This document shows positions 1 through 8,677 of a DNA stretch of 64,000 nucleotides, one piece after another. Origin of the DNA: LMUY01 sp964247705 (GTDB taxonomy: Bacteria > Pseudomonadota > Alphaproteobacteria > Acetobacterales > Acetobacteraceae); NCBI GenBank assembly GCA_964247705.1, contig CAXTVQ010000005.1:57185-121184 (forward strand), read 5' to 3'. The number at the start of each line of letters is the position of its first letter. Position 1 is the stretch's first letter. The position numbers and the translations under genes were made by a program. The notes under the pieces were generated by a model, which saw nothing but the letters and a program-made list of their open reading frames with translations, searched no databases and was not told the origin of the DNA.

Positions 1-395
1 CGGTCCGCCAGGCGCTGAAGGGCAAGGTGCTGGGCGTGCAGGTCAGCACGATCCAGTCCGACGTCGCCAACACCTACTTCAAGGACGTGCTCAGTGAGAT
101 CCGCGTCTACAAGACGACGCAGGAGGAGGACCTCGACATGCAGGCCGGCCGCATCGATGCGATCTGCGGCAGCGAGTCCGTCCTCGTCACCAGCCTCGAG
201 AACCCGGCGGAGAACGCCGTCCTCGCCGGACCGCTGCTGCGCGGGGGCGCCACCGGCATCGGCTCCGGCGTCGGCCTGCGCAAGAGCGATCCCGAGCTCA
301 AGGCCATGTTCGACAAGGCGATCGCCGACCTGAAGGCGGACGGCACGACGAGCAAGCTGTCGGTGAAGTGGTTCAAGGTCGATATCAGCTTGTGA
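1..395 (+). CDS. Amino-acid ABC transporter periplasmic binding protein, C-terminal part
   Basis: The reading frame is open from the left edge, so the N-terminus and signal peptide lie outside the window. About 130 residues are visible. They match the second lobe of family 3 solute-binding proteins (HisJ/OccT/GlnH type): a stretch with alternating charged and polar residues, a GSGVGLRKSDPEL segment, and the terminal helix before a KWFKVDIS end. It should bind a polar or basic amino acid in the periplasm and deliver it to the two permeases encoded next. Its stop codon overlaps the GTG of the following permease gene (GTGA), so the four genes form one operon. The exact ligand cannot be told from this fragment. 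Confidence 0.88.
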   Translation, partial: VRQALKGKVLGVQVSTIQSDVANTYFKDVLSEIRVYKTTQEEDLDMQAGRIDAICGSESVLVTSLENPAENAVLAGPLLRGGATGIGSGVGLRKSDPELKAMFDKAIADLKADGTTSKLSVKWFKVDISL

Positions 396-1114
396 CCGCG
401 CTGGTGCCCGGCTTCGCGCCCCTGGGCTTTGGCCCGACGGGATGGGGCGCCGCGCTGCTCACCGCGGCGCTGATGACGCTCGCGGTTTCGGTCTGCGCCT
501 TCTTCGCCGGGCTCGGCTTCGGAACGCTGGGCGCGTCGGCCAAGCTCGCGGGGGGCCCGGTGCTGCGCGGGGTGGCCGGCGCCTACACCACGCTGATGCG
601 CGGAATCCCGGATCTGCTGGTGATCTACCTATTCTATTTCGGCGGGTCGGCCGTGTTGACGCAGGTGGCGGGTTGGCTCGGCAGCACCGGCTTCTTCGGC
701 CTCAACGGCTTCATGGTGGGCGTGCTTGCCGTGGGCCTGGTCTCGGGCGCCTACCAGACCGAGGTGCTCCGCGGCGCCTACGCTGCCATTCCTCGCGGCG
801 AAGTGGAGGCGGCCCGCGTGTCCGGCATGAGCGGCGCCACGATGCTGCGCCGGATCACGGGGCCGCTTGCACTGCGCACCGCGCTGCCCGGCATGGGTAA
901 CGTGTGGCAGATGGTGCTGAAGGAGTCGGCCCTGATCTCCGTCACCGGATTGGTGGATCTGATGCGGCAGACGGAGATCGCCGCCGGGTCCACCCGTTTG
1001 CCGTTCCTGTTCTATGCCGCGGCCGCCGGGCTGTATCTCGTGCTCACCACGGGGTCCGCGGCCCTGTTCCGCGGGGCCGAGCGCACCACCCGGCGGGGGG
1101 CCGCCCTCGCGTGA
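392..1114 (+). CDS. Amino-acid ABC transporter permease (HisQ/OccQ type)
   Basis: A 240-residue inner-membrane protein with about five hydrophobic segments. It carries the EAA-type loop of polar amino-acid permeases (EVLRGAYAAIPRGEVEAARVSGMSG is its region at roughly residues 123-147) that contacts the ATPase. I chose the GTG at 392 because it overlaps the TGA of the binding protein gene. An in-frame GTG at 368 would extend the product by eight residues into the upstream gene and is less likely. Its stop overlaps the GTG of the second permease at 1111. The pair forms the heterodimeric channel of a polar amino-acid importer. Confidence 0.9.
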   Translation: MTALVPGFAPLGFGPTGWGAALLTAALMTLAVSVCAFFAGLGFGTLGASAKLAGGPVLRGVAGAYTTLMRGIPDLLVIYLFYFGGSAVLTQVAGWLGSTGFFGLNGFMVGVLAVGLVSGAYQTEVLRGAYAAIPRGEVEAARVSGMSGATMLRRITGPLALRTALPGMGNVWQMVLKESALISVTGLVDLMRQTEIAAGSTRLPFLFYAAAAGLYLVLTTGSAALFRGAERTTRRGAALA

Positions 1115-1782
1115 CCGGTTTCATGGCCGACACCTTCGTCCGGTTGCTGAGCGGCGTGCCGATGACGCTGGAACTGGCGTTCTGCTCTGTCGCCCTCGGC
1201 GCGATCCTGGCTGCGTGCCTGGCGCTGCTGGCCCGGGCGGGCGGGGTCGGGGCCTGGTTCGCCCGCGGCTACATCTTCGCGTTCCGGGGGTCGCCGCTGC
1301 TGGTGCAGATCTTCCTCATATACTACGGGCTCGGGCAGTTCCCGGCCGTCCGGCACTCTGCGCTCTGGCCGTTGCTGCGGCAGCCCTGGTGGTGCGCGCT
1401 GCTCGCTTTGTCGCTCAACACGGCGGCTTACGGGGCCGAAGTGATCCGCGGCGGGTTGCTCTCCGTGCCACGTGGCCAAGCCGAGGCGGGCCGGGTCTGC
1501 GGCATGTCCACCTTTGCCCTCTACCGCCGCATCATCCTGCCGCTTGCCATCCGCCAGGCGATCCCAGCCTACGGCAACGAGATCATCATCATGGTCAAGT
1601 CCACGTCGCTCGCCAGCGTGATCACCGTCATGGAGGTGACCGGCATCGCCCAAGGCATCATCAGCGAGACGTTCCGTGCGCTTCCCGTGTTCGTCTGCGC
1701 TGCTGCGATCTATCTCGCGATCAACTTCTCCATTGCCGGCGGGATCCGCTTGCTGGAACGCCGTTTGGCGGTGGCGGCATGA
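1111..1782 (+). CDS. Amino-acid ABC transporter permease (HisM/OccM type)
   Basis: A 223-residue integral membrane protein, the second permease of the importer. It has the same fold as the upstream gene, with an EAA loop around EVIRGGLLSVPRGQAEAGRVCGMS. The GTG at 1111 overlaps the upstream TGA; an ATG at 1123 is an alternative start that would remove only four residues. Its own stop overlaps the ATG of the ATPase gene at 1779. Two dissimilar permeases with one ATPase is the histidine/octopine/arginine arrangement. Confidence 0.9.
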   Translation: MTGFMADTFVRLLSGVPMTLELAFCSVALGAILAACLALLARAGGVGAWFARGYIFAFRGSPLLVQIFLIYYGLGQFPAVRHSALWPLLRQPWWCALLALSLNTAAYGAEVIRGGLLSVPRGQAEAGRVCGMSTFALYRRIILPLAIRQAIPAYGNEIIIMVKSTSLASVITVMEVTGIAQGIISETFRALPVFVCAAAIYLAINFSIAGGIRLLERRLAVAA

Positions 1783-2549
1783 CGCAGAGCGCCGTCGCCG
1801 TCCGCGACCTGCGCAAGCGGTATGGCGCGTTGGAGGTCCTCAAGGGCATCTCGCTCGAGGCCTGCACCGGCGAGGTGACTTCAATCGTCGGCGCGTCCGG
1901 CTCCGGCAAGAGCACGCTGCTACGCTGCATCCCGCTGCTTGAGATTCCCGACGCGGGCGACGTGGGCGTAGGCGGCGAGTGGCTGGCCTGGCGGTCCCGC
2001 GGCACGACACGGTTACCGGCGGACAAGGCTCAGGTCAGCCGTCTGCGCAGCCGGCTCGGCTTCGTGTTCCAATCGTTCAATCTTTGGTCGCATATGACGG
2101 TGCTGGGCAACGTCGTTGAGGCGCCGATCCACGTGCAAGGCCGGCCCCGGGCGGAAGCGACGCAGGAAGCCCACGTCTTGCTCGCCAAGGTCGGCCTCGC
2201 GGACAAGGCAGGCGCTTACCCTGCACAGCTCTCGGGCGGACAGCAGCAGCGGGTTGCCATTGCCCGGGCGCTCGCCATGCGCCCAGCAGCGCTTCTGCTG
2301 GACGAGCCGACCAGCGCGCTCGATCCGGAACTCGTTGGGGAGGTGCTCCGCGTGATCCGGGCGTTGGCGGAGGAAGGACGCACGATGCTGATCGTAACGC
2401 ACGAGATGGGATTTGCGCGGGATGTGTCGTCGCGTGCGGTCTTCCTGCATCAAGGGGTGATCGAGGAAGAAGGACCGCCAGCGCAGGTGTTTGAGGACCC
2501 GGTCAGCGAGCGGTGCCGTCAGTTTGTGACGAGCCACCTGCGGCGGTGA
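1779..2549 (+). CDS. Amino-acid ABC transporter ATP-binding protein (HisP/GlnQ type)
   Basis: A 256-residue cytoplasmic ATPase with every expected motif: Walker A GASGSGKST near residue 39, signature LSGGQQQR, Walker B ALLLDEPTSALDPE, and the H-loop VTHE. The length and the insertion after Walker A (WLAWRSRG... before QVSRLRSRLGFVFQ) are typical of HisP-like proteins. It starts at the ATG overlapping the upstream TGA and ends the four-gene operon. A palindrome suited to a terminator lies 47 bases downstream. Confidence 0.93.
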   Translation: MTQSAVAVRDLRKRYGALEVLKGISLEACTGEVTSIVGASGSGKSTLLRCIPLLEIPDAGDVGVGGEWLAWRSRGTTRLPADKAQVSRLRSRLGFVFQSFNLWSHMTVLGNVVEAPIHVQGRPRAEATQEAHVLLAKVGLADKAGAYPAQLSGGQQQRVAIARALAMRPAALLLDEPTSALDPELVGEVLRVIRALAEEGRTMLIVTHEMGFARDVSSRAVFLHQGVIEEEGPPAQVFEDPVSERCRQFVTSHLRR

Positions 2550-2596
2550 GAGAGCAGGCGTATGTGGGGGTTGAGGAGTTCTGGATGCGCTCAATG

Positions 2597-2623
2597 CCCT
2601 CTCCCGTGGAAGACGGGAGAGGG
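2597..2623. terminator. Dispersed palindrome, probable bidirectional terminator
   Basis: Perfect 11-base inverted repeat CCCTCTCCCGT / ACGGGAGAGGG with a GGAAG loop. It lies between the convergent ends of the amino-acid ABC operon (2549) and the DUF427 gene (2636). The same element recurs at 9841, 21384 and 50545. Confidence 0.65.
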
Positions 2624-2635
2624 AGTAGAAAATGG

Positions 2636-2917
2636 CTAGGCGCTGACTTGAACGCCTTTCCAGAATGCAACGCGGCCTTTGATCTCTTTTGCAGCGTCTT
2701 TCGGCTCGGGATAGTACCAGACAGCGTCCTTGTTGACCGCGCCACCCGTCTCGATCGAGTAGTAGTGCGCAGTGCCTTTCCACGGGCAGATGCTCGTGTG
2801 GTTGCTGGTTTTCAGTATTCCCGACACCACGGCGGTAGCGGGGAAGTATGCGTTCCCCTCCACCGTCACAATGTCATCGCTCTCAGCAATGAGCGCGCCG
2901 TTCCAGGTCGCCTTCAT
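2636..2917 (-). CDS. DUF427 domain protein
   Basis: A 93-residue protein that is essentially one DUF427 domain. Recognisable features are an N-terminal KATWNG strand, the CPWKGTAHYYS core and a VWYYPEPKDAAKEIKGRVAFW ending. The domain is a small beta-rich fold of unknown biochemical role. The ATG overlaps the clpA stop by four bases (ATGA on the minus strand), so it is translated from the clpA message. That link suggests, but does not show, a role in protein quality control. No signal peptide or membrane segment is visible. Confidence 0.87.
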   Translation of the reverse strand: MKATWNGALIAESDDIVTVEGNAYFPATAVVSGILKTSNHTSICPWKGTAHYYSIETGGAVNKDAVWYYPEPKDAAKEIKGRVAFWKGVQVSA

Positions 2918-5265
2918 TCGACGATCTCCGGCTCGCGCTCGGTGCCGCCCTCGTCGCCGTCGCTCTCGGATTTCGACGACGCCGGAGACGGCTGCGCTTC
3001 CGTCACGTCGAACGACAGCTTGCCGTCGACCAGGTTCACCTTTACCGAGCCGCCCTTGACCAGCTTGCCGAACAACAGCTCCTCGGCGAGCGGCTTCTTG
3101 ATGTGCTCCTGGATCACCCGCGCCAGCGGACGCGCGCCATACAGCGGATCGTAGCCGCGCTCCGCCAGCCACTCCTTGGCACCGGAGGACAGCTCGATCG
3201 TCACGTTGCGGTCGGCCAACTGGGCCTCGAGCTGCATGACGAACTTCTCGACCACGCGGCCGACGACTTCCTCGGACAGGCCGGCAAACGGGATCACCGC
3301 GTCCAGACGGTTGCGGAACTCGGGGGTGAACAGACGCTTGATCGCCTCCTCGTCCTCGCCCTTGCGCACCGGGCTGCCGAATCCGATGGCCTCCTTCGCC
3401 ATGTCCGAAGCACCCGCGTTCGTCGTCATGATCAGGATGACGTTGCGGAAATCGACGCTCTTGCCGTTGTGGTCGGTCAGCTTGCCGTGGTCCATCACCT
3501 GCAGAAGGATGTTGTACAGGTCCAAATGGGCCTTCTCGATCTCGTCCAGCAGCAGCACGCAATGCGGATGCTGGTCGATCCCGTCCGTCAGCAAGCCACC
3601 CTGGTCGAAGCCGACGTAACCCGGTGGCGCGCCGATGAGGCGGGACACGCTGTGCCGCTCCATGTACTCGGACATATCGAACCGGATCAGCTCGATACCC
3701 AAGGTGGACGCGAGCTGGCGCGCCACCTCGGTCTTGCCGACGCCGGTCGGACCGCTGAACAGGTAGTTGCCGATCGGCTTCTCCGCCTCGCGCAGGCCGG
3801 CACGGCTCAACTTGATCGCGGCGGACAAGGCCTCGATCGCGTTGTCCTGCCCGAACACCATCGCCTTCAGGTCACGCTCGAGGTTGCGCAGCGTCTCCTT
3901 GTCGTCGGCCGAGACGCTCTTGGGCGGGATGCGGGCGATCTTGGCCACGATCTCCTCGACGTCGCGCAACGTGACCGTCTTGCGGCGCTTGCCCTCGGGC
4001 AGCAGCATCCGGCTGGCGCCCACCTCGTCGATCACGTCGATCGCCTTGTCCGGCAGCTTACGGTCGTTGATGTACTTGGCCGACAGCTCCACGGCGGCGC
4101 GGATCGCTTCCTCCGTGTAGCGCACCTTGTGGTGGCGCTCGTAGTTGGTCTTGAGGCCGCGCAGGATCTTGACCGCGTCCTCGATCGAGGGCTCGTTCAC
4201 GTCGATCTTTTGGAAGCGGCGGACCAGGGCGCGGTCCTTCTCGAAGTAGTTCCGGTATTCCTTGTAGGTGGTCGACCCGATGCAGCGCAGCGTGCCGCTC
4301 GCCAGGGCTGGCTTCAGCAGGTTGGACGCATCCATCGCGCCACCGCTTGTCGCACCGGCGCCGATCACGGTGTGGATCTCGTCGATGAACAGCACCGCGT
4401 TCGGCTGCGCCTCGAGTTCGGTCACGACCGCCTTCAGCCGCTCCTCGAAGTCACCACGATACCGTGTGCCGGCCAGCAGGGCGCCCATGTCGAGCGAGAA
4501 GATCGTGCTCTTGACCAACACCTCGGGCACGTCGCCTTCGACAATGCGCTTGGCGAGACCCTCGGCGATGGCCGTCTTACCGACGCCCGGGTCACCGACA
4601 TAAAGCGGGTTGTTCTTCGTACGCCGGCACAGGATCTGGATCGTGCGCTCGATTTCGTTCTCGCGCCCGATAAGCGGGTCGATTTTGCCTGCCGTCGCCT
4701 TCTTGTTCAGGTTCACGCAATAGGTAGACAGCGCGTCCTGGTTGCGGCGGCCGGGCTTCTCCTCGCGCTCGTTCTCGTTATTGCTCGCCTCGGGCTTCTC
4801 CGCGGAGGTCGGGCGGGACGGTTGCCGGCCGGGCGCCTTGGCGATGCCGTGGCTGATGAAGTTCACCGCATCGAGCCGCGTCATATCCTGCAACTGCAGG
4901 AAGTAGACGGCGTGGCTCTCGCGCTCGCTGAACAGGGCGACCAGCACGTTGGCGCCAGTGACCTCGTCACGGCCCGAACTCTGCACGTGGATGGCGGCGC
5001 GCTGCACGACGCGCTGGAAACCAGCCGTGGGCTTCGGGTCCCCCGGGCGCTCGGTGGCCAAACCGGGAAGATCCTTGTCCAGGAACTCACCGAGTTCGGT
5101 TCGCAGCTTATCGAGATCGATGCCGCAGGCCCTCAATACCGTCGCGGCATCGACGTCGTCTGCCAAGCCCAGCAGGAGGTGTTCGAGGGTGGCATACTCG
5201 TGCCGGCGTTCGCTGGCGAGGGACAAGGCGCGGTGCAGCGTCTGTTCTAGGTTACGTGACAGCAT
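2914..5265 (-). CDS. clpA: ATP-dependent Clp protease ATP-binding subunit ClpA
   Basis: A 783-residue Hsp100 unfoldase that feeds substrates to ClpP. It has the two Clp-N repeats (residues 1-145), a charged linker, a first AAA+ module with Walker A GDPGVGKT (224-231) and Walker B VLFIDEIH, and a second module with GPTGVGKT (505-512) and VLLLDEIEK. It lacks the long middle coiled coil of ClpB, which settles ClpA over ClpB. The last 40 residues form an acidic, low-complexity tail. clpS lies 140 bases upstream on the same strand, and a DUF427 gene overlaps the 3' end. No clpP is in the window. Confidence 0.96.
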   Translation of the reverse strand: MLSRNLEQTLHRALSLASERRHEYATLEHLLLGLADDVDAATVLRACGIDLDKLRTELGEFLDKDLPGLATERPGDPKPTAGFQRVVQRAAIHVQSSGRDEVTGANVLVALFSERESHAVYFLQLQDMTRLDAVNFISHGIAKAPGRQPSRPTSAEKPEASNNENEREEKPGRRNQDALSTYCVNLNKKATAGKIDPLIGRENEIERTIQILCRRTKNNPLYVGDPGVGKTAIAEGLAKRIVEGDVPEVLVKSTIFSLDMGALLAGTRYRGDFEERLKAVVTELEAQPNAVLFIDEIHTVIGAGATSGGAMDASNLLKPALASGTLRCIGSTTYKEYRNYFEKDRALVRRFQKIDVNEPSIEDAVKILRGLKTNYERHHKVRYTEEAIRAAVELSAKYINDRKLPDKAIDVIDEVGASRMLLPEGKRRKTVTLRDVEEIVAKIARIPPKSVSADDKETLRNLERDLKAMVFGQDNAIEALSAAIKLSRAGLREAEKPIGNYLFSGPTGVGKTEVARQLASTLGIELIRFDMSEYMERHSVSRLIGAPPGYVGFDQGGLLTDGIDQHPHCVLLLDEIEKAHLDLYNILLQVMDHGKLTDHNGKSVDFRNVILIMTTNAGASDMAKEAIGFGSPVRKGEDEEAIKRLFTPEFRNRLDAVIPFAGLSEEVVGRVVEKFVMQLEAQLADRNVTIELSSGAKEWLAERGYDPLYGARPLARVIQEHIKKPLAEELLFGKLVKGGSVKVNLVDGKLSFDVTEAQPSPASSKSESDGDEGGTEREPEIVE

Positions 5266-5405
5266 GGGTACGCTGCTCCTTATCGACCGAGGGCAAATTG
5301 GAACCTACGACACGCTACTTGCGCGCACTTGTCGAGGCTCCGCGTGCACGGCCTTCACTTGATGACTGGGAGTGACATGGGCGCGGCAGCACGACTTTGC
5401 AGCCC

Positions 5406-5732
5406 TCATTCTTTCTCGATCGTGCACTGCAGCGGATGCTGGTTCTGCCGCGCCAGATCCATCACCTGCGTTACCTTCGTCTCGGCGACCTCGTAGGTGA
5501 AAACGCCGCAGACGCCGACGCCGCGCCGGTGCACGTGGAGCATGATCCGAGTGGCTTCTTCCCGGGTCTTCTGGAAGAAGCGCTCCAGCACGTGGACGAC
5601 GAACTCCATCGGCGTGTAATCGTCGTTCAGCATCAAGACTTTGTACAAGGCCGGCTTGCGCGTCTTGGGCCGGGTCTTGGTGACGACGCCGACATTGGGG
5701 CCGTCGCCGCCGCGCTTGTCCGTATCGCTCAT
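5406..5732 (-). CDS. clpS: ClpS adaptor protein (first copy)
   Basis: A 108-residue adaptor that binds the ClpA N-domain and delivers N-degron substrates. The N-terminal 28 residues are flexible and charged. The conserved fold follows: YKVLMLNDDYTPMEFVV, with the Asn-Asp-Asp of the N-end binding pocket, then HVHRRGVGVCGVF and a final Leu-Gln-Cys-Thr-Ile-Glu strand. Pairing with clpA downstream on the same strand is the standard arrangement. A second, divergent ClpS is encoded at 40626-40931. Confidence 0.95.
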   Translation of the reverse strand: MSDTDKRGGDGPNVGVVTKTRPKTRKPALYKVLMLNDDYTPMEFVVHVLERFFQKTREEATRIMLHVHRRGVGVCGVFTYEVAETKVTQVMDLARQNQHPLQCTIEKE

Positions 5733-5842
5733 CAGGGGGTGGTCCGGGCCGCGTGACTGCTCATAGTGGCAGCATATCGGAATGCGGCTGGGTGGGAAAA
5801 GACCTTGCTCTCAAAGCGAGCGGCTGGAACCCGTAAATGCGA

Positions 5843-5869
5843 AGGGCCCGAGCGAGCGGCCCGGGCCCT
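5843..5869 (-). terminator. Hairpin downstream of the phasin gene
   Basis: Inverted repeat AGGGCCCG (5843-5850) and CGGGCCCT (5862-5869) with an 11-base loop. It lies 44 bases beyond the phasin stop on the minus strand. There is no clear T tract, so it may be a weak intrinsic terminator or an mRNA-stabilising stem. Confidence 0.45.
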
Positions 5870-5912
5870 CATCACCGATGCTTGTAGCGCCGGCTATGGT
5901 CGTTCGGCCGCG

Positions 5913-6407
5913 TCAGCCGACGTGGCGGAACTTCTCCGACGCGATCGAGATGCGGGCGGTGATCGGCGCCATCACCTGCTCGGAGAGCTTCATCGAGCTG
6001 TCGGTCATCTGGCTCGTCTGCGAGACGGCCCGCTCGATCATCGAGCGGAACAGGCCGGCCTGCAGGTCCATCGCTTCCTTGACGGATTTGACGGCGGTCA
6101 TCGCCTTGTAGGTGTTCATCGTCTCCTCGAGCGAGGCGCGCGCCGTCGCGGCAACGCTCTGCCCCATGTCCTGCATGGCGGTCGCTAGGATCTGGCTCGA
6201 GCGCGTTACCGCCTCGACATTGCCCTGGGTGAAGGCGAACATGTCTTCAGCCGTCTTCATCGCCTTCTGCACGCCTTCGCGCATCGTCGCCTGGGCCTGT
6301 TCCATGCCGGCGGTCGCGGATGCAACGCCGTTCTTGAGACCCGACATTGTCCGGTCGATGTTGTCCTTAGCCGTCGCTTGCACTTCGCCAGTGATCGTAT
6401 TGCTCAT
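5913..6407 (-). CDS. Phasin family protein (PHA granule-associated)
   Basis: A 164-residue, almost entirely helical protein rich in Ala, Met, Gln, Thr and Ser, without a signal peptide or membrane span. The pattern of amphipathic helices (KNGVASATAGMEQAQATMREG, then FTQGNVEAVTRSSQILATAM) is that of the Phasin_2 family, which coats polyhydroxyalkanoate granules. The ATG at 6407 is preceded by GGAGAG at good spacing. A promoter and a TGCTGC-N3-GCAGCA palindrome resembling PhaR sites lie upstream. No pha synthesis genes are in the window, so it acts at a distance from them. Confidence 0.87.
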   Translation of the reverse strand: MSNTITGEVQATAKDNIDRTMSGLKNGVASATAGMEQAQATMREGVQKAMKTAEDMFAFTQGNVEAVTRSSQILATAMQDMGQSVAATARASLEETMNTYKAMTAVKSVKEAMDLQAGLFRSMIERAVSQTSQMTDSSMKLSEQVMAPITARISIASEKFRHVG

Positions 6408-6474
6408 CAACGTCTCTCCAAAAATGGCTGATCCGTCGGGCGATCCACATTCGTCTTTCGCAGTCGACGGCCGA

Positions 6475-6489
6475 TGCTGCGGTGCAGCA
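6475..6489. promoter_or_regulatory. Candidate PhaR operator upstream of the phasin gene
   Basis: Perfect palindrome TGCTGC-GGT-GCAGCA. Its core CTGC-N3-GCAG matches the TGC/GCA-rich sites reported for the PHA repressor PhaR in other alphaproteobacteria. It lies 68-82 bases before the phasin start and about ten bases past the proposed -10 element. A second, partial copy TGCGATGCAGCA lies at 6535-6546, just upstream of the -35. Confidence 0.55.
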
Positions 6490-6498
6490 CAACGGTCG

Positions 6499-6525
6499 TG
6501 TATAAAGTTCCTCGGCGTAGGTCAA
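6499..6525 (-). promoter_or_regulatory. Candidate promoter for the phasin gene
   Basis: On the minus strand TTGACC (6525-6520) and TATACA (6504-6499) are separated by 15 bases, which is short for a sigma-70 promoter. They sit between the two PhaR-like motifs, so a bound repressor would cover the start site. Confidence 0.4.
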
Positions 6526-6686
6526 CTTATATTGTGCGATGCAGCATTGATCGCATCAGCGCTTTGGCGACGACGCGCGAAGCACACCGTGTAACGCACT
6601 CATTGCGCAACGAAATGCAACCATCATTGCTGGACACCGCTTATTCGCCCCGCCTACTGTAAGGCCGGAATTGGAGTGTGATCGGC

Positions 6687-7793
6687 ATGTTCGGCTGGCT
6701 GCGGGGCGGTTTGCCGCTTGCTGTTTTGATCGGAGCAATCGCGTGGGGCCAGCCAGCGCGGGCGCAAGTCGGATCTGAGCGGTATGCGTCACTGGTGATG
6801 GATGCCGGCTCCGGCGAGGTGCTGGAGGCAGCGTCGGCCGACGAACCCCGCTACCCGGCCAGCCTGACCAAGATGATGACCATCTACATGCTGTTTGAGG
6901 CATTGCGCGACCGCCGCGTCTCACTCGACGAGCAGGTGCCGGTTTCGCAGCATGCAGCCTCGATGTCGCCGTCCAAGCTCGGGCTGGTCCCCAGCACCTA
7001 CATCACCGTGGAGCAGGCGCTGCTTGGGCTGGTGACGAAATCCGCCAATGACGCCGCGGCCGCGCTTGGCGAGTTGCTTGGCGGCGACGAGGACCGGTTT
7101 GCCCAGATGATGACGCTGCGGGCCCGCGCGCTCGGCATGGTCCACACGACATTCCGCAACGCGTCCGGCTGGCCGGATCCGGAGCAGGTCACCACCGCAC
7201 GGGACCTGGCCTTGCTTGCCCGCCACCTGATCCAGGATTTCCCGGCCGAGTACCATTATTTCAGCGTGCCGTACTTCACCTTCCACGGCCGCTACATCCC
7301 CAACCATGACCGCATGCTGCAGACCTATCCCGGCGCGGACGGGCTGAAGACAGGCTACATCGACGCGTCCGGCTGCAACCTCGTGACGTCCGCCGTCCGC
7401 GGTGATGTGCGCCTGATTGGCGTCGTGATGGGGGCGTCCAACGGCGCCGAGCGCGATACGCACATGGCGGCCCTGCTGGACAACGGGTTCGAGCGCATGG
7501 GGGTGCCTGTCAGCCACGAGCCGGCCCGCTTCCGCAACGCGGCACTCGTCGCGAGTGCCGCCGCCGCGACGCTACCGCCTTCTACCCTGCCCAACCCGCG
7601 CGTCCGCCTCGCCAACGCCCGTGCCTGGGCGCCGATGCGGATGCCGGCCACCCGGAGCCTGCACCGGGTGGAGATCCACGCTGCGCCCGTCGAGATGCGG
7701 CCGCGCAGCCGTGGCGAGCAGCAGCCATCGCACGGGGTACATGCGTCCGCATACAACCGCTCGGCCCAGACTGGACTGCACAGCCACGGCTGA
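6687..7793 (+). CDS. D-alanyl-D-alanine carboxypeptidase (peptidase S11)
   Basis: A 368-residue exported penicillin-binding protein that trims the terminal D-Ala from peptidoglycan stem peptides. It has a signal peptide (residues 1-26, ending ARA-Q), the active-site SLTK (Ser59, Lys62), SAN (119-121) and KTG (221-223). After about residue 275 the sequence is low-complexity and rich in Ala, Pro and Arg. It has neither the PBP5_C domain nor a clear C-terminal amphipathic anchor, so it may be soluble in the periplasm. The ATG at 6687 sits ten bases after GGAG; a GTG at 6678 is too close to that site. Confidence 0.92.
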   Translation: MFGWLRGGLPLAVLIGAIAWGQPARAQVGSERYASLVMDAGSGEVLEAASADEPRYPASLTKMMTIYMLFEALRDRRVSLDEQVPVSQHAASMSPSKLGLVPSTYITVEQALLGLVTKSANDAAAALGELLGGDEDRFAQMMTLRARALGMVHTTFRNASGWPDPEQVTTARDLALLARHLIQDFPAEYHYFSVPYFTFHGRYIPNHDRMLQTYPGADGLKTGYIDASGCNLVTSAVRGDVRLIGVVMGASNGAERDTHMAALLDNGFERMGVPVSHEPARFRNAALVASAAAATLPPSTLPNPRVRLANARAWAPMRMPATRSLHRVEIHAAPVEMRPRSRGEQQPSHGVHASAYNRSAQTGLHSHG

Positions 7794-7876
7794 CGCGTCA
7801 TTCGTGCGGGCACCCTTGCAGGGACTGGCGAGGTTGCGCATTTTCAGCCATTCTGAGATGCCAGGTAGGGGCTGAG

Positions 7877-8677
7877 ATGGACGGCGGGACGGATGGGCGG
7901 CGGATACTCCTCCATAATCCGGAGGATTTCGCGGGGATGCGCGCCGCCGGGCGTCTCGCTGCCGAGACGCTGGATATGATCACCGACCATGTCAAACCCG
8001 GCGTCACCACCGGGCAGCTCGATGTGTTGTGCCACGAATTCATGCACGACCACGGCGCCATTCCCGCGACGCTGAATTACCGTGGCTATCCGAAATCCAT
8101 CTGCACCTCGATCAACCACGTCGTTTGCCACGGTATCCCGGGCGAGCGGCGGCTGATGGACGGCGACATCCTGAACATCGATGTCACGGCCGTGCTCGAT
8201 GGCTGGCACGGCGACACCAGCCGCATGTACGTGGCGGGCCAACCCGGCACGCGCGCCCGCGTGCTGCTGGACGTGACGTACGAGGCGCTGATGCGCGGCG
8301 TGGCTGCGATCCGTCCAGGGGCGACGCTGGGTGACGTCGGGCACGCGATCCAGAGCTACGTCGAGGGCCAGCGGTTCAGCGTGGTGCGGGATTTCTGCGG
8401 CCACGGCATCGGGCGCCGCTTCCACGAGGCGCCGAACGTGCTGCATTTCGGCCGGCCGGGCGAAGGCGTCGTGCTGCGGCCAGGCATGTTCTTCACCGTC
8501 GAGCCGATGGTCAATGCCGGCCGCCCGGAGGTGAAGGTGCTGGACGACGGCTGGACCGCCGTCACGCGGGACCGCAGCCTGTCGGCCCAGTTCGAGCACA
8601 TGATCGGCGTGACCGAGGAGGGCTGCGAGGTCTTCACCTACTCGCCGGCCGGTTACACCAAGCCGCCTTATGTCTGA
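7877..8677 (+). CDS. map: Type I methionine aminopeptidase
   Basis: A 266-residue cytoplasmic enzyme that removes the initiator methionine from nascent proteins. All five metal ligands of the family are in place: Asp102 (NIDV), Asp113 (HGDTS), His176 (GHGIGR), Glu209 (VEPM) and Glu240 (QFEHM), each shifted by five from the E. coli numbering. There is no zinc-finger extension, so it is the short bacterial class. It overlaps the next gene by eight bases and is probably co-transcribed with it and radC. Confidence 0.96.
   Translation: MDGGTDGRRILLHNPEDFAGMRAAGRLAAETLDMITDHVKPGVTTGQLDVLCHEFMHDHGAIPATLNYRGYPKSICTSINHVVCHGIPGERRLMDGDILNIDVTAVLDGWHGDTSRMYVAGQPGTRARVLLDVTYEALMRGVAAIRPGATLGDVGHAIQSYVEGQRFSVVRDFCGHGIGRRFHEAPNVLHFGRPGEGVVLRPGMFFTVEPMVNAGRPEVKVLDDGWTAVTRDRSLSAQFEHMIGVTEEGCEVFTYSPAGYTKPPYV

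Noticed and set aside
3103..5250. A 715-codon open frame antisense to clpA
   Set aside because: It mirrors the codon pattern of clpA in a high-GC genome, has a skewed Arg/His/Leu composition and no recognisable domain.
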